DNA from: Paracentrotus lividus
Lineage: Eukaryota > Echinodermata > Echinoidea > Camarodonta > Echinidae
Length of the DNA: 64,000 nt
NCBI GenBank assembly: GCA_940671915.1
Contig: CALNVZ010001883.1
Coordinates: 234,289 to 298,288, forward strand
Direction: 5' to 3'
A model generated the notes under the pieces. The model saw nothing but the letters and a program-made list of their open reading frames with translations, searched no databases and was not told the DNA's origin. This document shows, in pieces, positions 11,746 through 21,934 of the stretch (within the stretch, counting starts at the first letter, position 1; every line of letters starts with the position of its first letter). A program made the position numbers and the translations under genes.

Positions 11746-13881
11746 CACACACCCACACACAACACACACAAACATCATACACCCTACCATTCATTTTTTA
11801 AGCCATCTATTAAATAATTTCGACATTGTTTCTGAATGTGGATAAGTAAAGGCATTCTTTATAGAATTGATAATTGATTCCATTTTTTTTATACCAGTGA
11901 CTGTAAATGAATTTAGCGAAGAAGTAAGCCTACTTAGGTTGGTGAAAATGGTCTTTTTGACGAGTTGCATACGAATGAACATCTGAATTAATAGTAAATA
12001 TCCTACAGAACCTACCAGGAAAAATTTTATGCTTTATGAGTACATAAAAATTAAAGTATTTAAAGTAATCAAATCTCTAAAGCAAAGTTTGCGTATTTAT
12101 AAAAAGTGGTTTTACTTGCACTTTGTGGATGTGACTTTGTTATTAAACGATACATCTTTTCTGTAAAATATATAGTTTTTTAAGATGTGATTTATAAGTA
12201 TTACCTAAATATAATTACAATAATTTAGATGAGGCAAGACAAGGCTATTGTATAAAATATGCATTACATTGTTGGGAAGTTATGATTTAGTTTAGATAGG
12301 ATACCAGTATATTTGGAAAGTGATTTAGAAATTTTCTGAAATATGTATACTCAATCTAAAAATTCATTTATTGTAATACCTAAAAATTTTAAGCTACTCA
12401 ACTTAGATATAATTAAATTTCAATGACAACATGCGATAAATCATTAGGCACTCTCTGTTCTTGACCTAAATATGACATAATTTGTTTTGTTTATATTTAA
12501 CGATAATTTATTTACTTAAACCAGGTGGAAACTTTTTGATATCTCCCTGTTTACTGTCGATACAAGTGTTTTTATATGCTATCGCTAATAACGCACATGT
12601 ATCGTCAGCAACAGAGAAAAGTCCAAAAGAGAAGAAGATTTAGTTATATCATTTTACATATATAAGGAACAAGAGAGGTGCCCAATACAGAACCTTGGGG
12701 AAACACCACAGTGGCTGTTTTGTAGATGATTTGACACCATTGACCATCACATACTGGTTTCTGTCACACAGATAATTTCAAACCAATTCAAATGCAACAC
12801 CTCTGACACCGTAAAACTGAGCTTTTGTAATAATATGTGATGGTCAATGGTGTCAAATGCTTTTGACGGTCCATAAATAGTCCAACACAATATTTACCTT
12901 TTTCATTCCATTTTGAACATATTACATAAGTTTGAAACAGCTAAGGCAGTTGAATATTTTTTTCTAAATCCAAATTGAGAATCAGTTAAAATATCATTAA
13001 TCTGTAAGAAGTTGGATAAACGCTCATGAATTATTTTTCAAGAATTTTAGAAATAGAGGAAGAATAGCTATTGGTCTGTAATTAGTAATGTCATTTGATT
13101 TTCCTTTTTATATAAACTGGTACTACCTGTGCTAGTTTCAAACCATTTGAACATTTCCTGTACAAATTGACAGATTAAATATATGGCACAGAGGCTCAAA
13201 AAAGCAAAATATACATTTCTTTATCCACTTGGGGGATCTATCCCGTCAGGTCCACCTGACTTAGAAGCATTAAAAGAAGAAACTATTTTCAGTATTTCAT
13301 GAGTAGAAGTTGGTTTTATAAATAAAGAATTTGGTGACATATTTCCAGTTAAAAGTGAATCAAAGGAAACGTTTACGGCAGGTATATATGTTCTGCTATT
13401 TTTTGCCAATGTTCAAAAAGTATGAATAAATGTTCTGTTATGTCCTGTAACGAGTGCAATTTAACAGCATCATGATGCATAACTGAAGGTAGTTCTTTTC
13501 GCTTTTATTACCAAGTATGTCATTTATATTACTCCAATCTTTTCGTGTCACCCTTTATTTTATTGAAAAACATGGTGGAAATATTCAGATTTTGCAGTAC
13601 GCAATAAATTTGTTAATTTGTTTTTATATTTGACATACTTTTCTTTATGTTTAATTACAGTGGCATTTCAAAAAACTTTCTATACCTTTGGTTCTTCTTA
13701 TTGATGGAATTTCATTAAACATTTTGTCAACCATGGTTTCTGAAAGGTACATTTCTTACTGACTTGGTTTTAATTTTGGAAAACATTCAGAGTATAACGA
13801 GTTAAAAATAGACTGAAAATATTATAACAATCATTTGCATTATTAGAATTATAAACACAATTCCAGTTAACCTCGTATAGG
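11745..13881 (-). pseudogene. LINE ORF2 reverse transcriptase and C-terminus, inverted
   Basis: Read on the minus strand from the gap backwards: a linker with KPWLTKCL and KYKNKLTNLLRTAKSEY (about 13560-13760), NASKSGGPDGID (about 13230-13290), SKILEKIIHERL and SQFGFRKKYST, motif A with FDTIDHHILLQKL (about 12815-12860), FPQGSVLG (about 12690), an ADDT catalytic box (about 12600), and a C-terminus with YATRQKDHFHQP and SKLFNRWLKK ending near 11800. Many frameshifts interrupt it. It continues exactly where the plus-strand endonuclease stops, so both belong to one element. A perfect 25-nt inverted repeat lies inside it (12729-12753 and 12834-12858). Confidence 0.85.
12729..12858. repeat. Perfect 25-nt inverted repeat within the RT coding region
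   Basis: 12729-12753 is the exact reverse complement of 12834-12858, with 80 nt between. On the RT coding strand one arm encodes the FDTIDHH block of motif A and the other the YVMVNGVKS block about 35 codons later. The transcript could form a strong hairpin here. Confidence 0.9.
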
Positions 13882-13906
13882 NNNNNNNNNNNNNNNNNNN
13901 NNNNNN
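13882..13906. other. Assembly gap, 25 N
   Basis: A run of exactly 25 N. The same length occurs at 49540-49564 and 63063-63087, which suggests a fixed placeholder written by gap-filling software rather than measured gap sizes. Duplicated or inverted sequence adjoins each of the three. Confidence 0.95.
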
Positions 13907-14049
13907 TCATAGGTGCTTAATATTTGGTGGACCTCAAATGTTAAGCATGAGCTTAGTAAGTTATGTCGCCAATATACAAAATACAGTTCATTACAGAACA
14001 AAAATACTGAAACATAAATGCAGAAAATAAGAACTTAACCTAACACATA

Positions 14050-14425
14050 GACCACACACAACACACACACACACACACACAAAATCAACACCCTACCATT
14101 CATTTTTTAAGCCATCTATTAAATAATTTCGACATTGTTTCTGAATGTGGATAGTAAAGGCATTCTTTCATAGAAATTGATAAATTGATTCCATTTTTTA
14201 TATACAGTGACTGTAAATGAATTTAGCAAGAAGTAAGCCTACTTAGTTGGTGAAAATGGTCTTTTTGACGAGGCATACGAATGAACATCTGAATTAATAG
14301 TAAATATCCTACAGAAACCTACCAGGAAAATTTTATGCTTATGGGAAAGATTACAGAAAAATTAGACCACGCTATTTATAAAGAATCATAAATCTCTTAA
14401 AGGCAAGGTTTGTAAAATGTCATGT
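14050..14425 (-). repeat. Second copy of the LINE ORF2 C-terminus beside the gap
   Basis: Matches 11745-12090 in the same orientation, starting with a CA run (14056-14081) and the CCTACCATTCATTTTTTAAG block, with numerous single-base indels between the copies. It encodes the same C-terminal end on the minus strand. Then plus-strand LINE 3' UTR follows. The indel pattern suggests an unpolished long-read copy. Confidence 0.75.
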
Positions 14426-14507
14426 ATAAAAATTTGTTTATTTCTTTGTAATATGTTATTTTGCTTTTTATGGTTAAATAAATTTGAATTGAATTGAATT
14501 GATTGAT
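14426..14507 (+). repeat. LINE 3' tail with ATTGA repeats and right target duplication
   Basis: TGGTTAAATAAATTTGAATT leads into three ATTGA-type repeats and then AATTGATTGAT (14497-14507), which repeats 9478-9488. Short tandem tails are usual at the 3' ends of CR1-group LINEs. Satellite sequence resumes immediately after. Confidence 0.7.
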
Positions 14508-16100
14508 TTTAACATTGATGACTGACATTGGATAGTCGGTTGGGCTTGATATGGTTAAGGATGGTTTTAGAATTGCTATTGTCATGGTTGGTTGGTTGGG
14601 CTTGGTAATGGACAAGACTGTTGGACTTGTTCAAACATATTTTATACTTATTTCAGTTTGTTAACTTTGTTTCACATTGTCGGTTATTCTTGTTAATAAC
14701 AATTGATTGATTTTAAAATCGATTATTGTCATGGATAGTTGGATGGGTTTGTTAATGTTAAGGATGGCTTTCTCGACTGGCTGTTGTCATGGTTGGTTGG
14801 TTGGTTGGTTGGGCTTGGTAATGGACAAGAATATTAGAATTGTTCAAACATATTTTATACTTATTTAAGTTTGTTAACTTGGTTTCACATGTCGTTTATT
14901 CTTGTTAATGACAATTGATTAATTTCTAACATTGATTATTTACATGGATAATGGGCTTGAGATTTTATGAATGCTTTTTCTAGGCTTGCTATTGACTGGG
15001 ATGGTTGGTTGGGCTCGGTAATGATCAAGATTATTGGGCTTGTTCGGTCACATTTAAACTATTTAATTATGTTAACTTAATTTCAGATTGTCGGTTATTC
15101 TTGTTAATAACAATTGATTAATTTTAACATTTATTATTGACATGGATAGTCGGTTGGGCTTGTTATGGTTAAGGATGGTTTTAGACTTGCTTTTTGTATT
15201 GGTTGGTTGGTTGGTTGGGCTTCGTAATGGACAAGAATATTGGACTTGTTCAAAAATATTTTATACTTATTTAAGTTTGTTTACTTGGTTTCAGATTGTC
15301 GGTTATTCTTGTTAATAACAATTGATTGATTTTAATATTGATTATTGCGTGGATAATTGGTTGGGTTTGATAATGTTAAGGATGGTTTTCTCGATTGGCT
15401 ATTGTCATGGTTGGTTGGTTAGGCTTGGTAATGGACAAGAATATTGGACTTGTTTAAACATATTTTATACTTATTCAAGTTTGTTAACTTGGTTTTAGAT
15501 TGTCGGTTATTCTTGTTAATAACAATTGGTTGATTTCAACATCGATTATCGTCATGGATAGTTGGATGGGTGTGATAATGTTAAGGAAGGTTTTCTTGAC
15601 TGGCTATCGCCATGGTTGGTTGGTTGGGCTTGATAATGGACAAGAATATTGGACTTGTTTAAACATATTTTATACTTATTTAAGTTTGTTAACTTGGTTT
15701 CACATGTCGTTTATTCTTGTTAATGACAATTGATTAGTTTTTAACATTGATTATTGACATGAATAATTGGCTTGAGATTTTATGGATGTTTTTTCTAGGC
15801 TTGCTATTGACTTGGATGGTTGTTTGGGTTCGGTAATGGTCAAGATTATTGGGCTTGTTCGGTTACATTTATACTATTTAAGCCTGTTAAGTTAATTTTA
15901 GATTGTCTTTTATTCTTGTTAATAACAATTGATTGAGTTTAACACTGATTATTGACACGTGGATAATTGGCTGGGCTTGCTTTTGACTTGGATGGTTGGT
16001 TGGGCTTGATAATGGACACGATTATTGACATTTTATACTTATTTAAGTTTATTAACTTGATTTCAGATTCTTGCATATTCTTGTGAATAACATTGCTTCA
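14508..16100 (+). repeat. ~205-bp satellite array, right part (about 7-8 units)
   Basis: The mark TAATAACAATTGATT (with variants such as TAATGACAATTGATT) recurs near 14694, 14907, 15107, 15316, 15517, 15720 and 15920, a period of about 197-213 bp. Each unit also has GTTGGTTGGGCTTGGTAATG, TTGGACTTGTT and AAGTTTGTTAACTTGG. Units differ by small indels and substitutions, so this is an old array and not a recent expansion. The last unit fades near 16100. Confidence 0.9.
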
Positions 16101-16150
16101 GTTTATTATTGTTCATGTAATGAATTCTTTACAACTTGGAGGTTGTAGGA

Positions 16151-16711
16151 GATTTTTCTTTTTCTTCTGCTCAGGTATTGTACTCATTTCCCAAATGCGT
16201 CCAGGGGAAAAATGGCCAAGAGCGCCATGAATTGACGGTGGGGACAGGCTGTGATTGCCAGATCTTGTGTATATGGAACCAATAGCCCAGGAAACTGGGC
16301 ATACTGGGTGGAGCACCGTCCCCCAGCTTGGCCCTCTACTATACCTTTAATGCTAGAGGGCCCTGGACACGTGACCTGTGTCCCTTGGGTTTTTGTATTT
16401 GGCTTGTAACCACTGAAACACAGCCTGTCGCCCTCCAACGATTATAAATACGTAACTGTGGAAATGTTTTATATATATTTATATTGAGTTGAAATTAGTT
16501 CGGTTTGAAATGGTAAAAATAATTACATGTATGATACAATTATTGTCCATATATATATTATATATAACCGAACTTGTATTACGTCTTTGTTGGCAATGAT
16601 ATTAAATATTGATTAATTGGTGTCATGTTGGAAATCATGAAATATCTCGAACGGAGAATAAAAAGATGAGAAAAGGCAACCCTTGTATAAAATTGTAATT
16701 CTTCTCATAAT
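16151..16711 (+). repeat. 560-bp duplicated segment, copy 2
   Basis: Copy of 7296-7855. The left edge follows the end of the satellite array within about 50 bp; the right edge diverges after TTCTCATAAT. See copy 1 for its content. Confidence 0.8.
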
Positions 16712-17493
16712 GTAATGTACAGTAACATGTACTTTTTGAGATTACATTTCCTAAAATAAACTACAAAAATATTCAATACGGACAATTCAAATGTTTTGAG
16801 GAGAACAAAAATATTTGTTTCACCTCTTGGTTTAGAGTAGCGAATAAATGTGTTATCAAGAAATTTGATATATTTTATAAGACTACATTGCCCAAAGAAT
16901 GTTGTTGATTAAAGGAAGGGGGCAAGATTGAGTAGATCAGGACCTGAGGTGGTGCTTTAATACTAGGCCACTTTATTGCCTTTGAATATCTAAAATATAA
17001 GGGCCTAATCAAGCAACAAATAGAAATATGGAAAATGTATATCGAGGCAAGCTACATGACCGCACACGAGTACAACTTTATTAACATTTGATGTTTGAAA
17101 TCTTATATTAATCGCATAATTGTCTTTGCTTGGATACTAGAGGCTCTCCTGAGGGTGTGACGGATGGATCACCAGAGACTCTAAAATAGGGCAGGCTGTA
17201 GTGGAAAGGTGCAAGTTCTGACGATAGGTACGTGCCTGTGGATCATATTTTATATTAATCATGTTAATTGATTATGCTTATATTAGTGTTTATCTTTTTT
17301 TATTATTTTTATTATTATTTTTCACCGTATTTGTACATGTAGGCCTATGAGGTCAGTATTCATTTTGTTTTAAATTATAATTTGCGTGCGTTTATCATGC
17401 ATTCCAGTGAAAGCCTAGAAATGTTGGTAGTACAAAATCTGGCTTGACCCATATCAGTTTACTTATATAACACAAATATATTTCTCTATACAG
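16712..17493. other. No gene seen upstream of the exon pair
   Basis: AT-rich DNA. A segment at 17142-17228 has an AG before it and GTACGT after it, so it could be a spliced non-coding exon, but all frames contain stops and it cannot be joined in frame to the exon at 17494. Confidence 0.4.
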
Positions 17494-17561
17494 ATTCGAT
17501 AGTTGCTGCAAGTTACCTGACAAGTCCACTGACGTTTAACGAAAAGGATTTCATCAATAAG
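17494..17561 (+). CDS. Candidate exon of an unrecognised host gene (exon A)
   Basis: A 68-nt stretch preceded by a pyrimidine-rich tract and CAG and followed by GTAAAA. It is open in one frame over its whole length, with two leading bases then 22 codons (SIVAASYLTSPLTFNEKDF and on). It ends in phase 0, which matches the phase-0 start of the next candidate exon at 17846. I do not recognise the protein. A short open exon alone would be weak evidence; the matching phase and splice sites of the pair raise it. Confidence 0.5.
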
Positions 17562-17845
17562 GTAAAAAAAAAATACACACAAACACACACACACTGACAC
17601 ACAAGGGGGAATCCTTTATTTCTGTTATAAAAAAAATGTAAGAAAATAAAATATCACCATTCACTCACTCAATTCCTGGGGGGGGGGGGGATTCGAAAGG
17701 AAAAGAAACGCATTTTCCTTCGAGTCTTCCTGAAAGTACCCCGGAATAAATTTTAGGTTTTCTCATCTTGAAAAAGCCCTTTTATTGCATTAATAACACT
17801 GTGATTTTCATTTAAAAGATCTTCTTTGTCTTTTTTACATCTTAG

Positions 17846-17978
17846 GAGCCGCTGTTGCCGACCCCTATAGCCCTAGTCATCAAGAGGAATCCATTGATCA
17901 TCAAAGACATCGACATTCACTTGGATGCTGCCACTTTGTTTCCTTTTACATTATTTGGTTTGAAATGTTTACGATATG
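17846..17978 (+). CDS. Candidate exon of an unrecognised host gene (exon B)
   Basis: A 133-nt stretch after a T-rich tract and TTAG, followed by GTAGGA. It is open throughout in phase 0 and encodes 44 residues with mixed composition, including LPTPIALVIKRNPLIIKDI and DIHLDAATLFPF; it ends in phase 1. Alternating hydrophobic residues suggest beta strands, perhaps an immunoglobulin-like or other beta-sandwich fold. Its base composition is clearly more coding-like than the flanks. With exon A it forms a phase-consistent pair across a 284-nt intron that contains a CA repeat. Further exons were not found before the Gypsy element at 18421. Confidence 0.6.
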
Positions 17979-18415
17979 GTAGGAAAACAATGCTGTTATC
18001 TTTTTGTTTTGTTAAAATATCTTGGTAGTCTACCCACAAAATTTATTTGTAGTAACAGCTCCTAAGTTTGACTCTACATTATGTCATTATCTGTTGTAAA
18101 ATTGCTTTGTCATTTCACACAAATCAGCGTTATTATTTTGTTTTTTACATCAAATAATTCTGAACATATAAGAACAATTTTATTGTTCTCGCAAGATATC
18201 TTAAAACGTGACAACTTGTTTTTTTTTAGAATGGGAAGGGGGGGGGGGGTCGCAGCCCAAAATTTAAAGAATAGATGGTCCAGTGAGTGGTTTTCAAAAT
18301 AATAGAGAGGGCCTTACCTGTTGTGCCCGTTTTTTGTTTTTGTTTTTTTGATCCGCCACTGTAAATAGACATAGCGAAACATCGTACGTACGTACTTTCA
18401 GCCTCAACAAGTATT
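17979..18415. other. No gene seen, G-run at 18236-18249
   Basis: Presumed intron of the exon 17494-17978 gene or intergenic DNA. It holds a short G run and T-rich stretches. A Gypsy element is inserted at its right end. Confidence 0.4.
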
Positions 18416-18420
18416 GCAAC
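18416..18420 (+). repeat. Gypsy target-site duplication, left copy (GCAAC)
   Basis: GCAAC directly before the 5' LTR, repeated at 23777-23781 directly after the 3' LTR. Five bases is the usual length for Ty3/Gypsy integration. Confidence 0.85.
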
Positions 18421-18603
18421 TGTGGCGATATCTGTAAAGCCTACGTGATGATATGTATTGAACGTAGGCTAGCTAGCAAAACATTAATGTGACCTCCCAG
18501 GCACGGGGTCAAAGAGTGCAACATCATGGCGAAGATCACATAATAAACGTGACTGTAAACCTGCAACAACTCCCGTCTCTGCCTCCATCATTCAGATAGT
18601 ACA
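18421..18603 (+). repeat. Gypsy 5' LTR
   Basis: 183 bp, TG...CA bounded, nearly identical to 23594-23776. It contains AATAAACGTG near its end, which may serve as a polyadenylation signal. A clear TATA box is not seen. Confidence 0.92.
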
Positions 18604-18615
18604 TGGTATCAGAGT
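18604..18615 (+). promoter_or_regulatory. Primer-binding site, tRNA-Met-like
   Basis: TGGTATCAGAGT starts directly after the 5' LTR. TGGTATCAGAG is complementary to the 3' end of initiator tRNA-Met, a primer used by many LTR elements, so first-strand synthesis probably started here. Confidence 0.7.
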
Positions 18616-19033
18616 GGGTCTCTCGAATGGGAAAGAGAACCAGCTCAGGAATGGAACATTCAAGCTTCTAAATCAGGCCAGTTCATTCCATTTATTCCTA
18701 ATTTTAAGTTACGATGTGATGAGACGGCGAGAGTGAAAAAAGTGCACTCATTATTGCGGTTGATTGTGTGCATGAATAGCGAACAGCTAATTCATTGTTG
18801 TTGTATTGTGTAGCGGTCAGTGCATGAATATAAGCACATAGAATCGGCACAACATAAAACCATGAATACACAATGAAAATGAACATGAATAGGGTCTAGA
18901 GTCATAATTGTTTAAAAGTACAAGAGACCACACTGTAAATGTTGCATGGTTCATAAGAAAGAATCTAAAAAGATCTCCACAGACACGAATAAATAAAGTC
19001 AGACACAAACGAAACACTTGAAACACAGTCAAG

Positions 19034-19906
19034 ATGTCTCAGCATCTTACACAGATAGCACCGCTAGAACTGAAAGGCAATGTAGCTGAAAACTGGTAAA
19101 AGTTTATGCAAAAGTTTACTCTGTACAATGTTGCCTCAGGAATGTCAGAAAAAGATGACACGTCTCAGACTTCAATGCTTCTACATGTGATTGGCGATTC
19201 TGCCTTGGATGTTTATAATACCTTTGTATTTGCCGAGGGAGAGAGTATGAAGCTGAAGAAAGTGTTAGAGAAATTCGAGGAATATTGCATGCCTAAAAAG
19301 AATCTGACATATGAGAGACAAAGATTTTTCACTAGGAATCAATTAGTGCATGAGAGTATTGATCAGTATGCAACTGAATTGCGGAATCTAGCTCAGTCGT
19401 GTGAATTTTCTTCGTTGAAAGAGAGTTTAATTCAGGATAGAATTATCTGTGGTATTTTAGACGATGGTCTAAGGGAACGTTTGTTGAGGCAAGATAATCT
19501 CACGTTGGATAAAACTTTGCAAGTTTGTCGTGCGGCTGAACAAACTCAAGTGCAGGCCAAAGCACTGAGTTCCGCAGGAGAAAACGCCTCAATTCCGATT
19601 GATTATTTCGATAGGACTAAGAAAAAGTTCTCAGGTGATACATCGAAACAGTCTAAACCTCAGAATGGTGCAAAGCCAAAACAAAATGGTTCAAAGTCAA
19701 AACCACAAAGTTGTGATACTTGTACTAAATGCGGATACGGGCATAGCAAAGACAAATGTCCAGCGCAAGGTCAAAAATGTAATAAGTGCGGTAAGCTAAA
19801 TCATTTTGCGAAAGTATGCCGAAGCAAAGTAACCAAGGTCAATGAACTTCAGCACTTAGAAGTAGATTCGCAAGGTTTCATGGTTTGTAGTGTAGAGTCA
19901 AAATAA
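19034..19906 (+). pseudogene. gag: Gypsy gag (capsid/nucleocapsid), one internal stop
   Basis: The likely start is the ATG at 19034 (MSQHLTQIAPLELKGN). A TAA at 19097-19099 interrupts it after 21 codons; the frame then stays open from the next ATG at 19106 to 19906. The capsid part shows the block TYERQRFFTRNQ and DQYATELRNLAQSCEF. The nucleocapsid end (from residue 206 of the 266-codon frame) has two zinc knuckles: CTKCGYGHSKDKC, one residue shorter than the canonical spacing, and CNKCGKLNHFAKVC, canonical. Gag packages the RNA into particles. The TAA codon breaks what is otherwise an intact gag. Confidence 0.9.
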
Positions 19907-20179
19907 TCCAAGAAAGAGTGGATAGTCAAACTAAAAGTGAATAATCAGTTAGTAGACTTTAAACTAGACACAGTTGCACAAGCAAACCTAATCTCTGAAG
20001 TAGTCTTCAACGGACTAGAACCGAAGCAAAAGTTGCAAAAGTCAAAAGTGAAACTAGTAGGATACTTTGATGATAAAGCTACTCCAGTCTTAGGTAGTTG
20101 TTGTGTACAAGTTGAGTACAAAGGAATCAAACACAAAGTGTCTTGTCTTGTGATTCATGGAAACAGAAGACTTTGTTAG
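19907..20179 (+). pseudogene. pro: Gypsy protease, active-site motif altered
   Basis: It follows the gag stop in the same reading frame, so a single TAA separates gag from pol (WIVKLKVNNQLVDFKL continues directly). The aspartic protease active site normally reads DTGA; here it is DTVA near 19968-19979, replacing the glycine next to the catalytic aspartate. LGSCCVQVEY fits the later strands of the fold. A frameshift near 20160 ends the frame and the sequence goes on in another frame (LGLQTCEDLLLVKRV), the usual bridge to reverse transcriptase. The protease is very likely inactive. Confidence 0.8.
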
Positions 20180-20440
20180 GATTACAGACATGTGAAGATT
20201 TGCTTCTTGTGAAAAGAGTGTTGAATGTTGAACAAATCGAACAGATAGAACAAACAGAACACACAGAACAAATCACAGATCAGAACATCGATCAAGTATG
20301 TCGAGAAGACATAAAAGACATGAGAGTAGATGTGGATGCTATTCTCCAGAGCAGTTCAGTAACAACTAACAAAAGAGAAGAAATTGTTTCTGAGACAAGG
20401 AAAGATGATCAACTGCAAGAACTGCTAGTTGCAATCAGAA
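20180..20440 (+). pseudogene. Pol linker at which RT and RNase H are deleted
   Basis: In related Gypsy elements the LVKRV block leads into roughly 500-600 residues of reverse transcriptase and RNase H. Here it leads instead into an EQIEQ-type low-complexity stretch and then into REEIVSETRKDDQLQ, followed by GWPEK, which belongs to the linker between RNase H and integrase. No YxDD box or RNase H motif is present, so about 1.5 kb has been lost. The join is probably near 20310-20330. Confidence 0.75.
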
Positions 20441-20444
20441 ATGG

Positions 20445-21628
20445 TTGGCCAGAGAAAAGCAGCAATGTCCAGTTAGAATCAGAGAATACTGGAACATCAG
20501 AGGTAAACTCTCTGAAGCAGATGGCATCATCTTCAAAGGCAGCAAGATAGTAATACCTAAATCCATGAGAAGGTACATTCTACAGTTAGTGCATGAAGGT
20601 CACTTAGGGATAGAAAAGTGTAAGAAGCGCGCAAGAGAAGTTATCTATTGGCCAAGAATCAATGTAGACATAACTGAAATGGTTCAAAACTGTAATGCTT
20701 GCTTAACATACAGACCACAGCAACATGCTGAAACACTAAATCCTCATGCAGACCCTGGGAAAAGGTAGCTGCAGACTTGTTCACACTAAATAACAAAGAA
20801 TACTTAGTCATAGTAGATTACTCTTCACAGTACTTTGAAATTTGTCCCTTAACTTCAACAGGTAGTAGAGCAGTGATAACTCCTATGGAAGCAGTATTTG
20901 CTCGCCACGGGACGCCAATGGAACTGATGTAGGACAACGGACCGCAGTTTGCAAGTCAGGAGTTCCAAAACTTTGCAAAAGAATGGGATTTCCACCATAT
21001 GACATCGAGTCCTCATTATCCACAATCCAATGGTCTCGCGGAGAATGCTGTCAAGATTGCAAAGAATCTCATACGCAAGGCACAGCACATTGGACAGAAT
21101 ATTCGCAGAGCATTACAAGTCTATAGAAGCTCTCCGCTAGCTTGCGGAAAGTCTCCGGCAGAGCTACTCTTCAACCGCAGAATTAGGTCAAATCTTCCAA
21201 TGGTATATAATCTCCTAGACAACCAACAAATCGACACTGAATTTGTTCGAGGAAGGAAGGAAGGAGAGAAAGTGAAGCAGAAAGAGCGTTATGATAGACA
21301 TGCTGGAGACTTGAAGGAACTGAAACCAGATCAAAATGTCATGCTACAGGACATGAAGACAAAGAATTGGTCAAAACGTGGTATTGTCAAAGCTGTCAAA
21401 CCAAATAGATCGTACCTGGTAGAGACTGAGTCAGGTGAGATACGTCGAAGAAATAGACGACATCTCAGAGTTGATCCAAGACAACAAGCCCAGTCTAATT
21501 CATCTGATGACTTCGAACTAGATGACGAAGATGACAACGCAGACGAACAACGAGCATCTGCAGGAAGCGATACCTCTTCAGTTAGAACAACTAGAAGTGT
21601 AAATCCACCAGATCGTTTGGACTTATAA
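20445..21628 (+). pseudogene. int: Gypsy integrase, two frames, one stop
   Basis: The enzyme inserts the cDNA into the genome. 20445-20768 has the zinc-binding HHCC domain (LVHEGHLGIEKCKKRA then CNAC). The core follows with DLF (first catalytic D, after a frameshift near 20760), DNGPQFAS (second D) and NGLAENAVK (catalytic E), so the DDE triad is kept. A TAG at 20930-20932 interrupts the core just before DNGPQF. From 20999 the frame is open to 21628 and includes the C-terminal domain (IRRRNRRHLRVDP), then an acidic tail (DDFELDDEDD). No chromodomain is seen. Confidence 0.9.
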
Positions 21629-21934
21629 ATATAAAGCGATCCACAACTTTGTAAATAGTTAAAGCGAAATCACAAAGGACCTTTCGCGAGTGTTTTAGGT
21701 TTAGAGTTAGTTAAATAAAAGTATGAACTCTTAAAATAGCTATAACAGAGGAAAGCATTTTGTTATATTGAAATTGGAACACCTTCTCAAACACCCAGCG
21801 AAAATTCCGGATTTGAAAGATATTATCATCAAGAACAAAACTCAAAGACTCAGTTGAAACTTTACAGGATATATTATAATGCAAACAGCATGCATAAAAG
21901 AAGTTGTACAGTTGTCCGCAAAATTGTTCATACC

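Larger units (their letters stand above)
9489..14496 (+). mobile_element. CR1/L2-like LINE inserted in the satellite, middle inverted
   Basis: A roughly 5-kb non-LTR retrotransposon. In plus orientation it has ORF1 (9533-10391), the ORF2 start and endonuclease (about 10630-11745) and the 3' end (14426-14496), which finishes in repeats of ATTGA. The segment 11745-13881 carries the linker, RT and C-terminus on the minus strand, so it is flipped relative to the rest. A 25-N gap follows (13882-13906), and 11745-12090 is repeated in the same direction at 14050-14425. This pattern points to a local assembly error inside a simple insertion, though a genuine inversion cannot be excluded. Both ORFs have frameshifts. 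Confidence 0.8.

Noticed and set aside
14508..16100. CRISPR-like or protein-coding tandem array
   Set aside because: The unit is about 205 bp, fully repetitive without unique spacers, in a eukaryotic context; frames do not persist between units.
17142..17228. An upstream coding exon of the 17.5-18 kb gene
   Set aside because: It has plausible splice sites, but every frame contains stops and the frame required for joining contains a TAA.
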